From the NCBI GenBank assembly GCA_902621855.1, contig CACNNQ010000001.1, positions 372,001 to 436,000 on the forward strand: a stretch of DNA of 64,000 nt. Direction: 5' to 3'. Both the position numbers and the translations under genes were made by a program. The notes under the pieces were generated by a model that did not search any database, was not told the origin of the DNA, and saw only the letters and a program-made list of their open reading frames with translations. The stretch comes from an uncultured Alphaproteobacteria bacterium (lineage in GTDB: Bacteria; Pseudomonadota; Alphaproteobacteria; HIMB59; GCA-002718135). Shown here piece by piece: positions 1 to 8,275 of this stretch (within the stretch, counting starts at the first letter, position 1; every line of letters starts with the position of its first letter).

Positions 1-1579
1 TGAAATATTTCTCTAAAAATATCGATACTATTCTTCCTCTATCATGAGGATTAAAACGTTTTTTATCTAAAATTACATAATCTCTATCTTGTAGAACTTT
101 AATAATAGAAGCATAAGTAGACGGTCTGCCAATACCAAGTTCTTCAAGTTTTTTAACTAAGCTTGCTTCGGTGTAACGAGGAGGAGGGGAGGTAAAATGT
201 TGTGTCTTTTCAAGTTCTCGTAAATTTAAACTCTCGCCTTCACTCATGGCAGGAAGAATTGTTTCTTTTTCTTCATCTTTATCATCATCTTTAGCTTCTT
301 GATAAACTTTGTACATTCCAGGAAACTTAATTGTTGACCCATTTGCTCGTAAAACAATTTTTTTATCTTCGTTTGTAATATCAACAGCTACTTGATCTAA
401 TATGGCACTCGCCATTTGTGAACTTACCGCTCTTTGCCAAACAATTTCATATAGCTTGTATTCTTCTAAAGTAATGTATTGCTTAATATCTTTTGGTGTT
501 AGGTAAATATTTGTTGGTCTAATACATTCATGTGCTTCTTGAGCATTTTTAGCCTTCGATTTATAAACTCTTGGTGCTTCTGGTAAATAGTTTGCACCGT
601 AATTATCAGTAACAAAACCTCGAACTTGATTAATAGCTTCTTTTGACATGACGACACTGTCTGTTCGCATATAAGTTATTAAGCCAGTTGTTTCTCCTTT
701 AATGTCTGTTCCTTCATAAAGGCGTTGAGCTGTACGCATTGTTTGGCTCGCGCTAAGACCGAGTTTACGACTAGACTCAATTTGCATTGTAGATGTAGTA
801 AAAGCAGGATAGGGATTTCTTCTAGCTTCTTTTTTCGTAATATTTCCAACAGTGAAAGTAGAATTTTTAATATCATTAAAAATTTTTGTCGCCTCACTCT
901 CATTTTTAATATCAAGTTTATCTACTTTATTCCCATCATAAACTGTAAGTCTGGAATTAATAATTTTATCTTCTTTATTTCTAAACTCGCCTTGTAAAGA
1001 CCAATATTCCTGTGGAGTAAATTTTTCTATTTCAAGTTCTCTCTCACTAATTATTCTTAAGGCTACAGATTGAACTCTACCAGCTGATTTTGAACCTGGT
1101 AACTTTCTCCATAGTACTGGAGAAAGTGTAAAACCAACAAGAAAATCTAACGCTCTTCTTGCCAGATAAGCATTTACTAAATTTTCATCTATTTCTCTTG
1201 GTTCTTTAAGACTATCAAGAACTGCATTTTTTGTAATTTCATTAAATGTAACTCGGTGAATATTTAATTTTGAAAGTGATGAATTATCTCTAAGTAGTTT
1301 TTCTACATGCCAAGCTATGGCTTCACCTTCACGGTCGGGGTCAGTGGCTAGATATAAATTTTCAGATTTTTTCGCTGCATCTGTTATTTCTTTTATAACT
1401 TTTTTTCCACGATCACTGGTTTCCCATTTCATTTGGAAATCATTTTCAGTATCTATCGCATCATTTTTTGCTGATAAATCTCGGACATGCCCGACGCTTG
1501 CGAGAACTTTGAAGTCAGAGCCTAAATATTTATTAATAGACTTTGCCTTTGATGGTGATTCAACAATTAATACGTTCAT
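1..1579 (-). CDS. topA: DNA topoisomerase I, N-terminal part (runs off the window)
   Basis: Type IA topoisomerase that relaxes negative supercoils in the cytoplasm. About 526 N-terminal residues are visible and the reading frame is still open at base 1, so the C-terminal part is outside. The start MNVLIVESPSKAKSINKYLG is the Toprim domain opening, followed by the acidic motif ATDPDREGEAIAWH and the active-site motif GLITYMRTDS with catalytic Tyr303 (codon 671-673). GIGRPSTYASII near the visible end is also typical. The ATG at 1577-1579 is the only good start, because it places the Toprim motif right at the N-terminus. It is last in the minus-strand series ruvX-pyrB-plsY-topA, an order common in Alphaproteobacteria, although dprA, usually next to topA, is absent here. 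Confidence 0.96.
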   Translation of the reverse strand, partial: MNVLIVESPSKAKSINKYLGSDFKVLASVGHVRDLSAKNDAIDTENDFQMKWETSDRGKKVIKEITDAAKKSENLYLATDPDREGEAIAWHVEKLLRDNSSLSKLNIHRVTFNEITKNAVLDSLKEPREIDENLVNAYLARRALDFLVGFTLSPVLWRKLPGSKSAGRVQSVALRIISERELEIEKFTPQEYWSLQGEFRNKEDKIINSRLTVYDGNKVDKLDIKNESEATKIFNDIKNSTFTVGNITKKEARRNPYPAFTTSTMQIESSRKLGLSASQTMRTAQRLYEGTDIKGETTGLITYMRTDSVVMSKEAINQVRGFVTDNYGANYLPEAPRVYKSKAKNAQEAHECIRPTNIYLTPKDIKQYITLEEYKLYEIVWQRAVSSQMASAILDQVAVDITNEDKKIVLRANGSTIKFPGMYKVYQEAKDDDKDEEKETILPAMSEGESLNLRELEKTQHFTSPPPRYTEASLVKKLEELGIGRPSTYASIIKVLQDRDYVILDKKRFNPHDRGRIVSIFLEKYF

Positions 1580-1644
1580 AAATTTTGGCCCCAAATTTCA
1601 GTTTAAAGATAATTCGTCAAGAAATTTTAAAAAAAAGTATATTT

Positions 1645-2250
1645 TTACTTGGATAATTTAATTTTACTTTCAGTTTTATTTAGCAGTCTTTTAATGTTTT
1701 CTGTGTGTTTAAGATAAATAATTAAACTTAAATAAATAAAGAATATTAGAATATAAAAATTAAAATTAATAAAAATATAAAATGCTGGAGCTACTAAAAT
1801 TCCAATTAAAGATCCAAGAGAAGAGTATTTACTTACAAAAGCAGTAACAAGCCATACTAATAAAAATAAAATTGCAATGTAAGGATTAAAACCAAATAAA
1901 AAACCAATATACGTTGCTACTCCTTTTCCGCCTTTAAATTTTAACCAAACAGGATAGATATGACCTAATATGGCAAAGTGACAGAGAAGTATTTTAATTA
2001 ATAAAGAAATATCTTGAAAATACATTTGTAAAATGAGGAATGGAAGAAAGCCTTTAAGAATATCAAAACAAAGAACAATTAATGCTACAAATTTATTTCC
2101 TGTTCTTAAAACATTTGTTGCACCTACATTTCCAGAACCAACCTTTCTAATATCTCCCAAACCAAATAATTTTGTAAAAATCAATGCAAAGGGTAATGAT
2201 CCTATTACATAAAATAATATGATTAATGATAAACTACTTACTAAAGTCAT
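1645..2250 (-). CDS. plsY: Acyl-phosphate:glycerol-3-phosphate acyltransferase PlsY
   Basis: Inner-membrane enzyme that moves the acyl group from acyl-phosphate to glycerol-3-phosphate, the first committed step of phospholipid synthesis. The 201 residues match the family length. The three family motifs are present: SGNVGATNVLR near residue 40, the GHIYPVWLKFKGGKGVAT stretch near residue 95-112, and a later hydrophobic block. About five membrane segments are visible. The gene overlaps the end of pyrB by 17 bases, so the two are translationally linked. Its acyl-phosphate donor would come from PlsX, encoded at 36.6 kb in the same window. Confidence 0.96.
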   Translation of the reverse strand: MTLVSSLSLIILFYVIGSLPFALIFTKLFGLGDIRKVGSGNVGATNVLRTGNKFVALIVLCFDILKGFLPFLILQMYFQDISLLIKILLCHFAILGHIYPVWLKFKGGKGVATYIGFLFGFNPYIAILFLLVWLVTAFVSKYSSLGSLIGILVAPAFYIFINFNFYILIFFIYLSLIIYLKHTENIKRLLNKTESKIKLSK

Positions 2251-3379
2251 CTCTATTTTTAATAATTAAGTCTAAGCATGCCATTCGTACTGCAACGCCC
2301 ATAGCAACCTGTTCTTGTATTAAGCTTCTAGTGATATCATCGGCAAGTTTTGAGTCTATTTCAACACCACGGTTCATTGGACCTGGATGCATAACGAAAG
2401 CATTTTTTTTTGCATATTTAAGTTTATTGTAATCTAAACCATACTTTTTAAAATAAGTCTTTTGATTTGGCATTATTTTTCCAACTATTCTTTCTTTTTG
2501 TATACGTAGCATCATAACAATATCACAATTTTGTAATCCCTTTTTCATTTCCGTATAAACATTCACAGGTAGTTTATTTAAACTTTTTGGTAACCACTCC
2601 TTAGGTCCAATAACATTTATTTTTGCACCTAACTTTGATAGTATGATTATGTTTGATCGAGCAACACGGCTATGTAAAATATCCCCGCATATAGCAATTT
2701 TTAATTTTGAAAAATTTTCAAATTTATTTTTTATAGTAAGTGCATCTAATAATGCTTGTGTGGGATGCTCATGACTGCCATCACCAGCATTAATTACAGA
2801 CGCATCTACTGTTTCTGAAATTTTTTTACTAATTCCTTCCTCTGGATGTCTTACGATTAAAACATCTGGATTCATTGAATTAATTGTAGTCATAGTATCA
2901 AGTAATGTTTCTCCTTTATTAATAGAGCTATCTTTAACCACTACATTAATGAGATCTGCTCCTAATCTTTTAGCAGCAACTTCAAAACTTGTTCTTGTTC
3001 TTGTTGAATCTTCAAAAAAAAGATTAAATATTGTTCTTCCTTCTAGAATATTAATTTTTTTAATTTTCTTTTTATTGAAAGATATGTATTTTTTGGATTC
3101 ATCTAAGATATGCTCAATTTCTTTTTTAGTTAAATCTGCTGTTTCTACTAAATGAATTTTCTTAAAAATTTTTTTTGTTTGCTTTAATTGTATATTTGTT
3201 TTTGTAGAAAATGAGGAATAATATTTTAACGCTATTTTTTCTGCATCTTTAAGAATTTTTGAACCTGTAGAGGATCTGATCGCTTTTAATTTAGGCAATT
3301 TGACTTTCATTTGCCAATATTTTGAATTTTCTCTTTTATATAATTTTATATGTCCTGATTTAAGTAGTTTTGAATTCAT
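2234..3379 (-). CDS. pyrB: Aspartate carbamoyltransferase with an integrase-like N-terminal extension
   Basis: Condenses carbamoyl phosphate with aspartate in pyrimidine synthesis. The ATCase core is complete, with carbamoyl-phosphate motif STRTRTSF at residues 125-132, then GSHEHPTQALLDALTI and HPGPMNRGVEID. The protein is 381 residues against roughly 310 for the family, and the excess lies before about residue 76. Residues 10-58 read GHIKLYKRENSKYWQMKVKL, then an RSSTGSK turn and an alanine-rich helix ending KYYSSF. That is the pattern of the N-terminal arm-DNA-binding domain of phage-type tyrosine integrases. I see no in-frame ATG, GTG or TTG between about residue 29 and the core, so at least part of the extension must be translated. 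The usual downstream partner pyrC is absent. Confidence 0.93.
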   Translation of the reverse strand: MNSKLLKSGHIKLYKRENSKYWQMKVKLPKLKAIRSSTGSKILKDAEKIALKYYSSFSTKTNIQLKQTKKIFKKIHLVETADLTKKEIEHILDESKKYISFNKKKIKKINILEGRTIFNLFFEDSTRTRTSFEVAAKRLGADLINVVVKDSSINKGETLLDTMTTINSMNPDVLIVRHPEEGISKKISETVDASVINAGDGSHEHPTQALLDALTIKNKFENFSKLKIAICGDILHSRVARSNIIILSKLGAKINVIGPKEWLPKSLNKLPVNVYTEMKKGLQNCDIVMMLRIQKERIVGKIMPNQKTYFKKYGLDYNKLKYAKKNAFVMHPGPMNRGVEIDSKLADDITRSLIQEQVAMGVAVRMACLDLIIKNRDDFSK

Positions 3380-3406
3380 ATGTGTTAATAATGTGTAAGT
3401 ATGTGT
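3380..3406. repeat. Three ATGTGT repeats at helical spacing before pyrB
   Basis: ATGTGT occurs at 3380-3385, 3391-3396 and 3401-3406, with periods of 11 and 10 bases. On the pyrB coding strand these are ACACAT units inside the 35-base gap between ruvX and pyrB, ending at the pyrB start codon. Repeats one turn apart are what a DNA-binding protein recognises on one face of the helix. Arm-type sites of integrases and ordinary regulatory boxes are both possible. Confidence 0.6.
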
Positions 3407-3414
3407 AAACTAAT

Positions 3415-3876
3415 TTATAAATTATTTCTATATCTATCTAAATATCCTTGTAAGATATAAGCAGCTGATTGTTGATCAAGTTTACTTTTTATCTTTGTTT
3501 TACTTAAATCGGCTTTTCTCATTTCTTTAAAGATTACATCTGATGAAAATCTTTCATCCCAAAGAACCGTAGGTTTTTTAAAAAAGGTTTGAAGATTAAT
3601 ATTAAAATCTCGCACTAATTTGCTTTGTTTATTTTCAGTATTATCCAGGCTAATCGGCAGACCAAGAATAAATCCACCAATTTCATACTCATTCAAAATA
3701 TCTTTCATGATGTTCAAATCTTTGTTAGTTCCTTTTCTTTGAATAATTGAAAGCGGTGTGGCTATTATTTTTGATCTATCACTTACAGCAACACCAATCG
3801 TTTTAGTTCCTAAGTCTAGACCTACAAGTATTTGTGATGTATTAAGGCCATCGATTAAATTATTTTGATCATTCAT
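3415..3876 (-). CDS. ruvX: RuvX/YqgF-type Holliday junction resolvase-like / pre-16S rRNA nuclease
   Basis: RNase H-fold nuclease of the YqgF family, which matures the 5' end of 16S rRNA in E. coli and has also been called a Holliday junction resolvase. Motifs include ILVGLDLGTKTIGVAVSD with the first catalytic Asp, GGFILGLPISLD, and WDERFSS. The final acidic motif lies in the LDQQSAAYILQGYLD region. I chose the ATG at 3874-3876 (MNDQNN). A 13-codon longer reading from 3915 would run across the start of gatC and has no family support. The gene is divergent from gatC with only 17 bases between start codons, so the two promoters must overlap each other or the opposite gene. Confidence 0.92.
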   Translation of the reverse strand: MNDQNNLIDGLNTSQILVGLDLGTKTIGVAVSDRSKIIATPLSIIQRKGTNKDLNIMKDILNEYEIGGFILGLPISLDNTENKQSKLVRDFNINLQTFFKKPTVLWDERFSSDVIFKEMRKADLSKTKIKSKLDQQSAAYILQGYLDRYRNNL

Positions 3877-3893
3877 GTAATGGAGCTCATAAA

Positions 3894-4181
3894 TTGAAGA
3901 TTGACAAAAATACAATAAATAAAATTGCCCGTCTATCTAGAATAAAGTTAGATGGTACAGAATCTGAAGATTATATTAAGGATCTTAATTCCATTTTAGA
4001 CTGGGTTGAACAATTAAATGAAGTAAATACTGAAAATATAGAACCGTTAAGTAATATATCATCATCTATTTTACCAAAAAGAGAAGATGTATCTAAAGAT
4101 ACTAATTCGAGTGATGAAATTCTTAAAAATGCCCCTGATAAACTTGAAGGTTTTTTTGCAGTACCAAAGGTGGTAGAATAA
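3894..4181 (+). CDS. gatC: Glu/Asp-tRNA amidotransferase subunit C
   Basis: Small structural subunit of the GatCAB amidotransferase, which converts Glu-tRNA(Gln) (and often Asp-tRNA(Asn)) to the amide form. The 95 residues match the family: opening KIDKNTINKIARLSRIKL, then LNSILDWVEQL and the proline-containing linker near NIEPL. The start is a TTG at 3894, supported by a GGAG at 3882-3885 eight bases upstream; I see no usable ATG. The stop codon overlaps the gatA start as TAATG. This is the first gene of the gatCAB operon. Confidence 0.93.
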   Translation: MKIDKNTINKIARLSRIKLDGTESEDYIKDLNSILDWVEQLNEVNTENIEPLSNISSSILPKREDVSKDTNSSDEILKNAPDKLEGFFAVPKVVE

Positions 4182-5605
4182 TGTCTAAACCATCTTTAAA
4201 ACAAACATTAAAAGATCTAGAGACAAAAAAAATATCAATAAGAGAATTAAGTCAGGATTATTTAAAAAGAATTAAGGAAAAAAAGAACTTAAATGTCTTT
4301 ATTCATTTTAGTGAAGAGAATGTTTTAAAGCAGATAGATAACTTAGAGAAAGATAATTCAGCAAAAAAATTAAAAGGTATTCCGATTGCAATAAAGGATC
4401 TATTTTGTACTAAAAGTATGCCTACAACCGCAGCTTCAAAGATTTTAGAAAATTTTAATCCAACTTATGAATCATATGTTACTCAAAAATTATTAGATGA
4501 AGGATCTATTTTTGTTGGTAAAACAAATCTAGATGAGTTTGCTATGGGCTCAGCTACCAATACAAGTTTTTTTGGAAATACAATTAATCCCTTATCAAAA
4601 GAGAATGAGCCTTTAGCCCCTGGAGGTTCTTCTGGTGGTTCCGCAGCTGCTGTTGCTGCAAATTTATGTTTAGGCGCAACTGGAACAGATACAGGCGGAT
4701 CAATAAGACAACCAGCAAGCTTTTGTGGTGTTGTTGGTATCAAACCAACATATGGTTTATGCTCACGATGGGGTATAGCTGCATTTGCATCTAGTTTGGA
4801 TCAAGCAGGAATTTTTTCTCATAATGTTGAAGATGCATCAATATTATTACAATCAATCGCTGGATTTGATCAAAGAGATAGTACAAGTGCTAAAGTAGAT
4901 ATTCCAAATTATTTTGAAAATTTAGATCATGATCTAAATGGGAAAACTGTTGGTATACCAAAAGAGTATTCTATTGATGGTACACCAATGGAAATAAGTC
5001 AGATATGGGAAGATGCTATCAAAGTTTTAGAAAAAAAAGGTGTAAAAATTAAAAATATTTCGCTTCCGCATACAAAATATGCACTTCCTACTTATTATAT
5101 AATCGCTCCTGCTGAAGCTTCATCCAATTTAGCTCGATATGATGGAGTAAAATATGGTTTTAGATCTGATGAAATTGATTCTCTTGATGAAATGTATGAA
5201 AATACAAGAGCCCAAGGCTTTGGGAGGGAAGTAAAAAGAAGAATTTTAATAGGAACATACGTATTATCTGCGGGCTATTATGATGCATATTATCTTAAAG
5301 CACAAAAAGTAAGAAAATTAATTGCAGATGATTTTAATAAAGCTTTTAAAGAATGTGATTTTATAGTTACTCCTACTGCACCAAGTGCTGCATTTCCTTT
5401 AAATGAAAAACAAAATGATCCTATCAAAATGTATTTAAATGATGTGTTTACCGTACCTGCTTCTTTAGCTGGATTACCAGGTATTTCAATCCCTTTTGGA
5501 AAAGATAAAAATAATTTACCTCTAGGTATTCAAATTTTAGGAAAACACTTTGATGAACAGCAAGTATTTAATGCTGCTGCATCTCTAGAAAGATCATATG
5601 AATAA
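4181..5605 (+). CDS. gatA: Glu/Asp-tRNA amidotransferase subunit A
   Basis: Amidase-signature subunit that releases ammonia from glutamine and channels it to GatB. The Ser-cisSer-Lys triad is readable: Lys72 in [10 protein letters not shown], cis-Ser150 in [13 protein letters not shown], and nucleophile Ser174 in [13 protein letters not shown]. The 24-residue spacing between the two serines is as in characterised family members. Length is 474 residues, typical for the family. It overlaps gatC by one base and gatB by eight bases, so the three subunits are likely translated in a coupled way. Confidence 0.97.
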   Translation: MSKPSLKQTLKDLETKKISIRELSQDYLKRIKEKKNLNVFIHFSEENVLKQIDNLEKDNSAKKLKGIPIAIKDLFCTKSMPTTAASKILENFNPTYESYVTQKLLDEGSIFVGKTNLDEFAMGSATNTSFFGNTINPLSKENEPLAPGGSSGGSAAAVAANLCLGATGTDTGGSIRQPASFCGVVGIKPTYGLCSRWGIAAFASSLDQAGIFSHNVEDASILLQSIAGFDQRDSTSAKVDIPNYFENLDHDLNGKTVGIPKEYSIDGTPMEISQIWEDAIKVLEKKGVKIKNISLPHTKYALPTYYIIAPAEASSNLARYDGVKYGFRSDEIDSLDEMYENTRAQGFGREVKRRILIGTYVLSAGYYDAYYLKAQKVRKLIADDFNKAFKECDFIVTPTAPSAAFPLNEKQNDPIKMYLNDVFTVPASLAGLPGISIPFGKDKNNLPLGIQILGKHFDEQQVFNAAASLERSYE

Positions 5606-7067
5606 TTTAATAAAAGGTGAAAAGCACGATTGGGAAATGGTAATCGGTCTTGAAATTCATGCTCAAGTAAAATCAAATTCCAAATTATTTTCTTCATCAT
5701 CAACAAAATTTGGCGCTTCACCAAATAGTCAAGTATCTTTAGTTGATGCTGCTATGCCAGGAATGTTGCCAGTAATTAATAAGTACTGTGTAGAACAGGC
5801 AGTAAAAACTGGAGTTGGTTTAAACGCTAAAATTAATAATTATTCCGTCTTTGACAGAAAAAATTACTTTTATGCTGATCTCCCGCAAGGATATCAAATT
5901 AGCCAGTATAAATATCCAATTGTTGGAGAAGGAAAAGTAACAATTGATTTTAAAGATGGAACATCAAAAGATATTAGGATTGTAAGATTACATTTAGAAC
6001 AAGATGCTGGTAAAAGTTTGCACGATCAAAATCCTTCGAAAACATATGTAGATCTTAATAGATCTGGTGTTGCTTTGATGGAAATAGTTAGTGAGCCTGA
6101 CATTAGAACACCTGATGAGGCCGGTATGTACATATCTAAAATCAGATCAATTTTAATGTATTTGGATACATGTGATGGCAATATGCAAGAGGGATCTTTA
6201 AGAGCTGATGTAAATATTTCAGTAAGAAAACCCGGAGATAAATATGGAACTCGTTGTGAAATTAAAAATTTAAACTCTATAAAATTTATTAAACAGGCTA
6301 TTAATTATGAAGCAAAACGACAAATAGAAATATTGGAGTCTGGCGGTTATATTGAGCAAAACACAATGCTCTTTAATACATCTACTGGCAAAACTAGACC
6401 AATGAGAAATAAGGAGGAGGCTCATGATTATAGATACTTCCCTGATCCCGATTTACTTCCACTAAATATTTCTGAAAAAGAAATAGACAAAATTAAATCG
6501 TCAATTCCAGAGCTTCCAGATCAACTTAAGAATAAATTTATGGTGACTTATAAATTATCTAATTATGATGCCTCAGTATTAACTACAGAGAAACAAATAT
6601 CTGATTATTTTAATCAATCAATAAATTCAGATCCAGATTTAAAACATAATGCAAAAATAGTTGTAAATTGGATTACTTCTGAATTATTTTCATTATTAAA
6701 TAAAAATAATATAGAATTGATCAATTCTCCAGTTTCACCTAAGAACTTAGGAGAACTTGTGAAGTTGATTTCTATAAACGAAATTTCTGGAAAAATTGCA
6801 AAAGACGTATTGGAAGATATGTTTTCTTCTGGAAAAACAGCAAGACAAATAGTAGATGAACAAGGCTTGCAACAAGTCACAGATCAGGCAGAAATAGAAA
6901 AAGTAATTGATGAGGTAATTGCAGAAAACCCAAAAATGGTTGAACAGTATCTTGATGGTAAAGATAAATTATTAGGCTTCTTTGTCGGTCAAGCAATGAA
7001 ACTTACTAAAGGAAAAGCTAATCCAAAAATATTAAATGATATTTTAAAGCAAAAATTAAATAAATAA
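5598..7067 (+). CDS. gatB: Glu/Asp-tRNA amidotransferase subunit B
   Basis: tRNA-binding and kinase/transamidase subunit of GatCAB, 489 residues. Diagnostic stretches include [40 protein letters not shown] and [15 protein letters not shown]. The C-terminal helical YqeY-like tail runs from about residue 400 and contains [13 protein letters not shown]. Its last 12 bases overlap the end of a convergent small membrane protein. The presence of gatCAB suggests the indirect route to Gln-tRNA and possibly Asn-tRNA; whether glnS or asnS also exists cannot be seen here. Confidence 0.97.
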   Translation: MNNLIKGEKHDWEMVIGLEIHAQVKSNSKLFSSSSTKFGASPNSQVSLVDAAMPGMLPVINKYCVEQAVKTGVGLNAKINNYSVFDRKNYFYADLPQGYQISQYKYPIVGEGKVTIDFKDGTSKDIRIVRLHLEQDAGKSLHDQNPSKTYVDLNRSGVALMEIVSEPDIRTPDEAGMYISKIRSILMYLDTCDGNMQEGSLRADVNISVRKPGDKYGTRCEIKNLNSIKFIKQAINYEAKRQIEILESGGYIEQNTMLFNTSTGKTRPMRNKEEAHDYRYFPDPDLLPLNISEKEIDKIKSSIPELPDQLKNKFMVTYKLSNYDASVLTTEKQISDYFNQSINSDPDLKHNAKIVVNWITSELFSLLNKNNIELINSPVSPKNLGELVKLISINEISGKIAKDVLEDMFSSGKTARQIVDEQGLQQVTDQAEIEKVIDEVIAENPKMVEQYLDGKDKLLGFFVGQAMKLTKGKANPKILNDILKQKLNK

Positions 7068-7400
7068 CATTAAACGTAAAGAATAGCATCTATAGGCGAT
7101 AATGATAAAAGTAATAGTTATCCATATCATATTGCCTTTATAATTTTCTGCTGATCTCCAAATTCCTATTGATATCAAAATTGTCCAAATAAAAATAAAA
7201 ATTTTTGAGATTAAAGCAAGATTTGTAAAATCTAAAAATGGTATTTGAGAGAAGGAGCTATCTGTATTAAAAAAGTAAATTTCAAGATTAAATATTATTA
7301 GTAAAACAATACCATTTAGTAGTTCGCCAACTAGCCAATATGATTTCCAGAGTTTTATTTTTCCTTCAAAGAAATCTTTGATTATATTTGTATTAATCAT
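7056..7400 (-). CDS. Small membrane protein of unknown function
   Basis: I do not recognise a characterised family. The 114 residues contain about three hydrophobic segments: [20 protein letters not shown] near 22-42, [18 protein letters not shown] near 64-82, and a third starting [13 protein letters not shown]. The stretch [12 protein letters not shown] between the second and third segments resembles small uncharacterised membrane proteins of other Alphaproteobacteria. There are no catalytic motifs. It converges on gatB with a 12-base overlap and is separated from the next minus-strand gene by 64 bases, so it may be transcribed alone. Confidence 0.72.
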   Translation of the reverse strand: MINTNIIKDFFEGKIKLWKSYWLVGELLNGIVLLIIFNLEIYFFNTDSSFSQIPFLDFTNLALISKIFIFIWTILISIGIWRSAENYKGNMIWITITFIIIAYRCYSLRLMLFI

Positions 7401-7464
7401 TTTTATTTATGTTTAATATTATAATTGTTCTTAAAATTTTAAATAGCAATTCAATACTCTAAAG

Positions 7465-8274
7465 TCATTTATTGGGAGTTTTTAATGTGTAAGAAGTCCA
7501 CAAAGAATGCCATTTTGCATAATTATCTTTTTTTTTATTGCTTCCCTCAATTATAACAACACTTTCAATTAAATATTTTGTATCGTTTGTTAAGAATAAT
7601 TCAAAATAGCCATTATCATTTGTTCTATAAATTTCTTTTTTAAAATTACCTTTCTTAATACTCATTATTGAAACTTTATGATTAGGAAGTATTTTATTTT
7701 TATATTCCAATAGAATTCTCTTATTATTATTCAAATCTATAATTGGATTATCTAAAAAAATTAATTCAAAATCCATACCTGTATCAAAATCATTACCATC
7801 AAAATTATCAAAACTTATCAGACATTTTGCATATCTTTTGTAACTTTCGAAAAAATTATCTGGATATTTTTTTTCTTTATGTTTTTTTATCAGATCATGA
7901 TATCCTTTTTGTCTAGCAAATATTTCAAACTTGAGTAATTCATTATATTCAACATAATTCATTGCAGATTCAACTTGTATTACATTTAAACCTTTTGACA
8001 TTTTTTTAATTTTTAGAGCTGGAATATCACCCAATCTACCTTTAATTTTATTTTTCTTATCATAAGTATAAAGATTTAAACTTTTAAAATATTCTTTAAC
8101 AAAAGGTATTGGGGAGCCTTCAAAATTTTCTCCAATAACAATATTGGCTTCAGCTATTTCATTATTAGTAAAGTGATATTTATTCGGATTTATCCAATAT
8201 TCATGACTCAATGCGTTCTTAGTTATTGAAGTTAGGATAAAAATAAATATTAACTTTTTTATAGAAAATTTCAT
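7465..8274 (-). CDS. Exported DUF4198-like protein, putative metal-uptake accessory
   Basis: A signal peptide (KKLIFIFILTSITKNALS) is followed by HEYWINPNKYHF, the start typical of DUF4198 periplasmic proteins, which are often found with nickel or cobalt transporters. Two beta-rich halves follow. I chose the second of two consecutive ATG codons (8272-8274) because an AGAGGA lies only one base before the first (8275-8277) and four before the second. The gene is divergent from a HupE/UreJ-type membrane protein and the two start regions interlock. A metal-related role is inferred from the family and neighbour only; the substrate is unknown. Confidence 0.75.
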   Translation of the reverse strand: MKFSIKKLIFIFILTSITKNALSHEYWINPNKYHFTNNEIAEANIVIGENFEGSPIPFVKEYFKSLNLYTYDKKNKIKGRLGDIPALKIKKMSKGLNVIQVESAMNYVEYNELLKFEIFARQKGYHDLIKKHKEKKYPDNFFESYKRYAKCLISFDNFDGNDFDTGMDFELIFLDNPIIDLNNNKRILLEYKNKILPNHKVSIMSIKKGNFKKEIYRTNDNGYFELFLTNDTKYLIESVVIIEGSNKKKDNYAKWHSLWTSYTLKTPNK

Positions 8275-8275
8275 C

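Noticed and set aside
725-997. Plus-strand open frame within the topA region
   Set aside because: It lies antisense to the continuous topoisomerase I frame, which includes the active-site Tyr motif at 671-673. The protein has no recognisable domain.
3380-3406. ATGTGT repeats as a possible CRISPR array
   Set aside because: Units are only six bases with 4-5 base spacers, far too small for CRISPR, and no cas genes are present.
3877-3915. Longer N-terminus for ruvX
   Set aside because: It would overlap the gatC start and its ribosome binding site on the other strand. The internal ATG at 3876 gives the family N-terminus.
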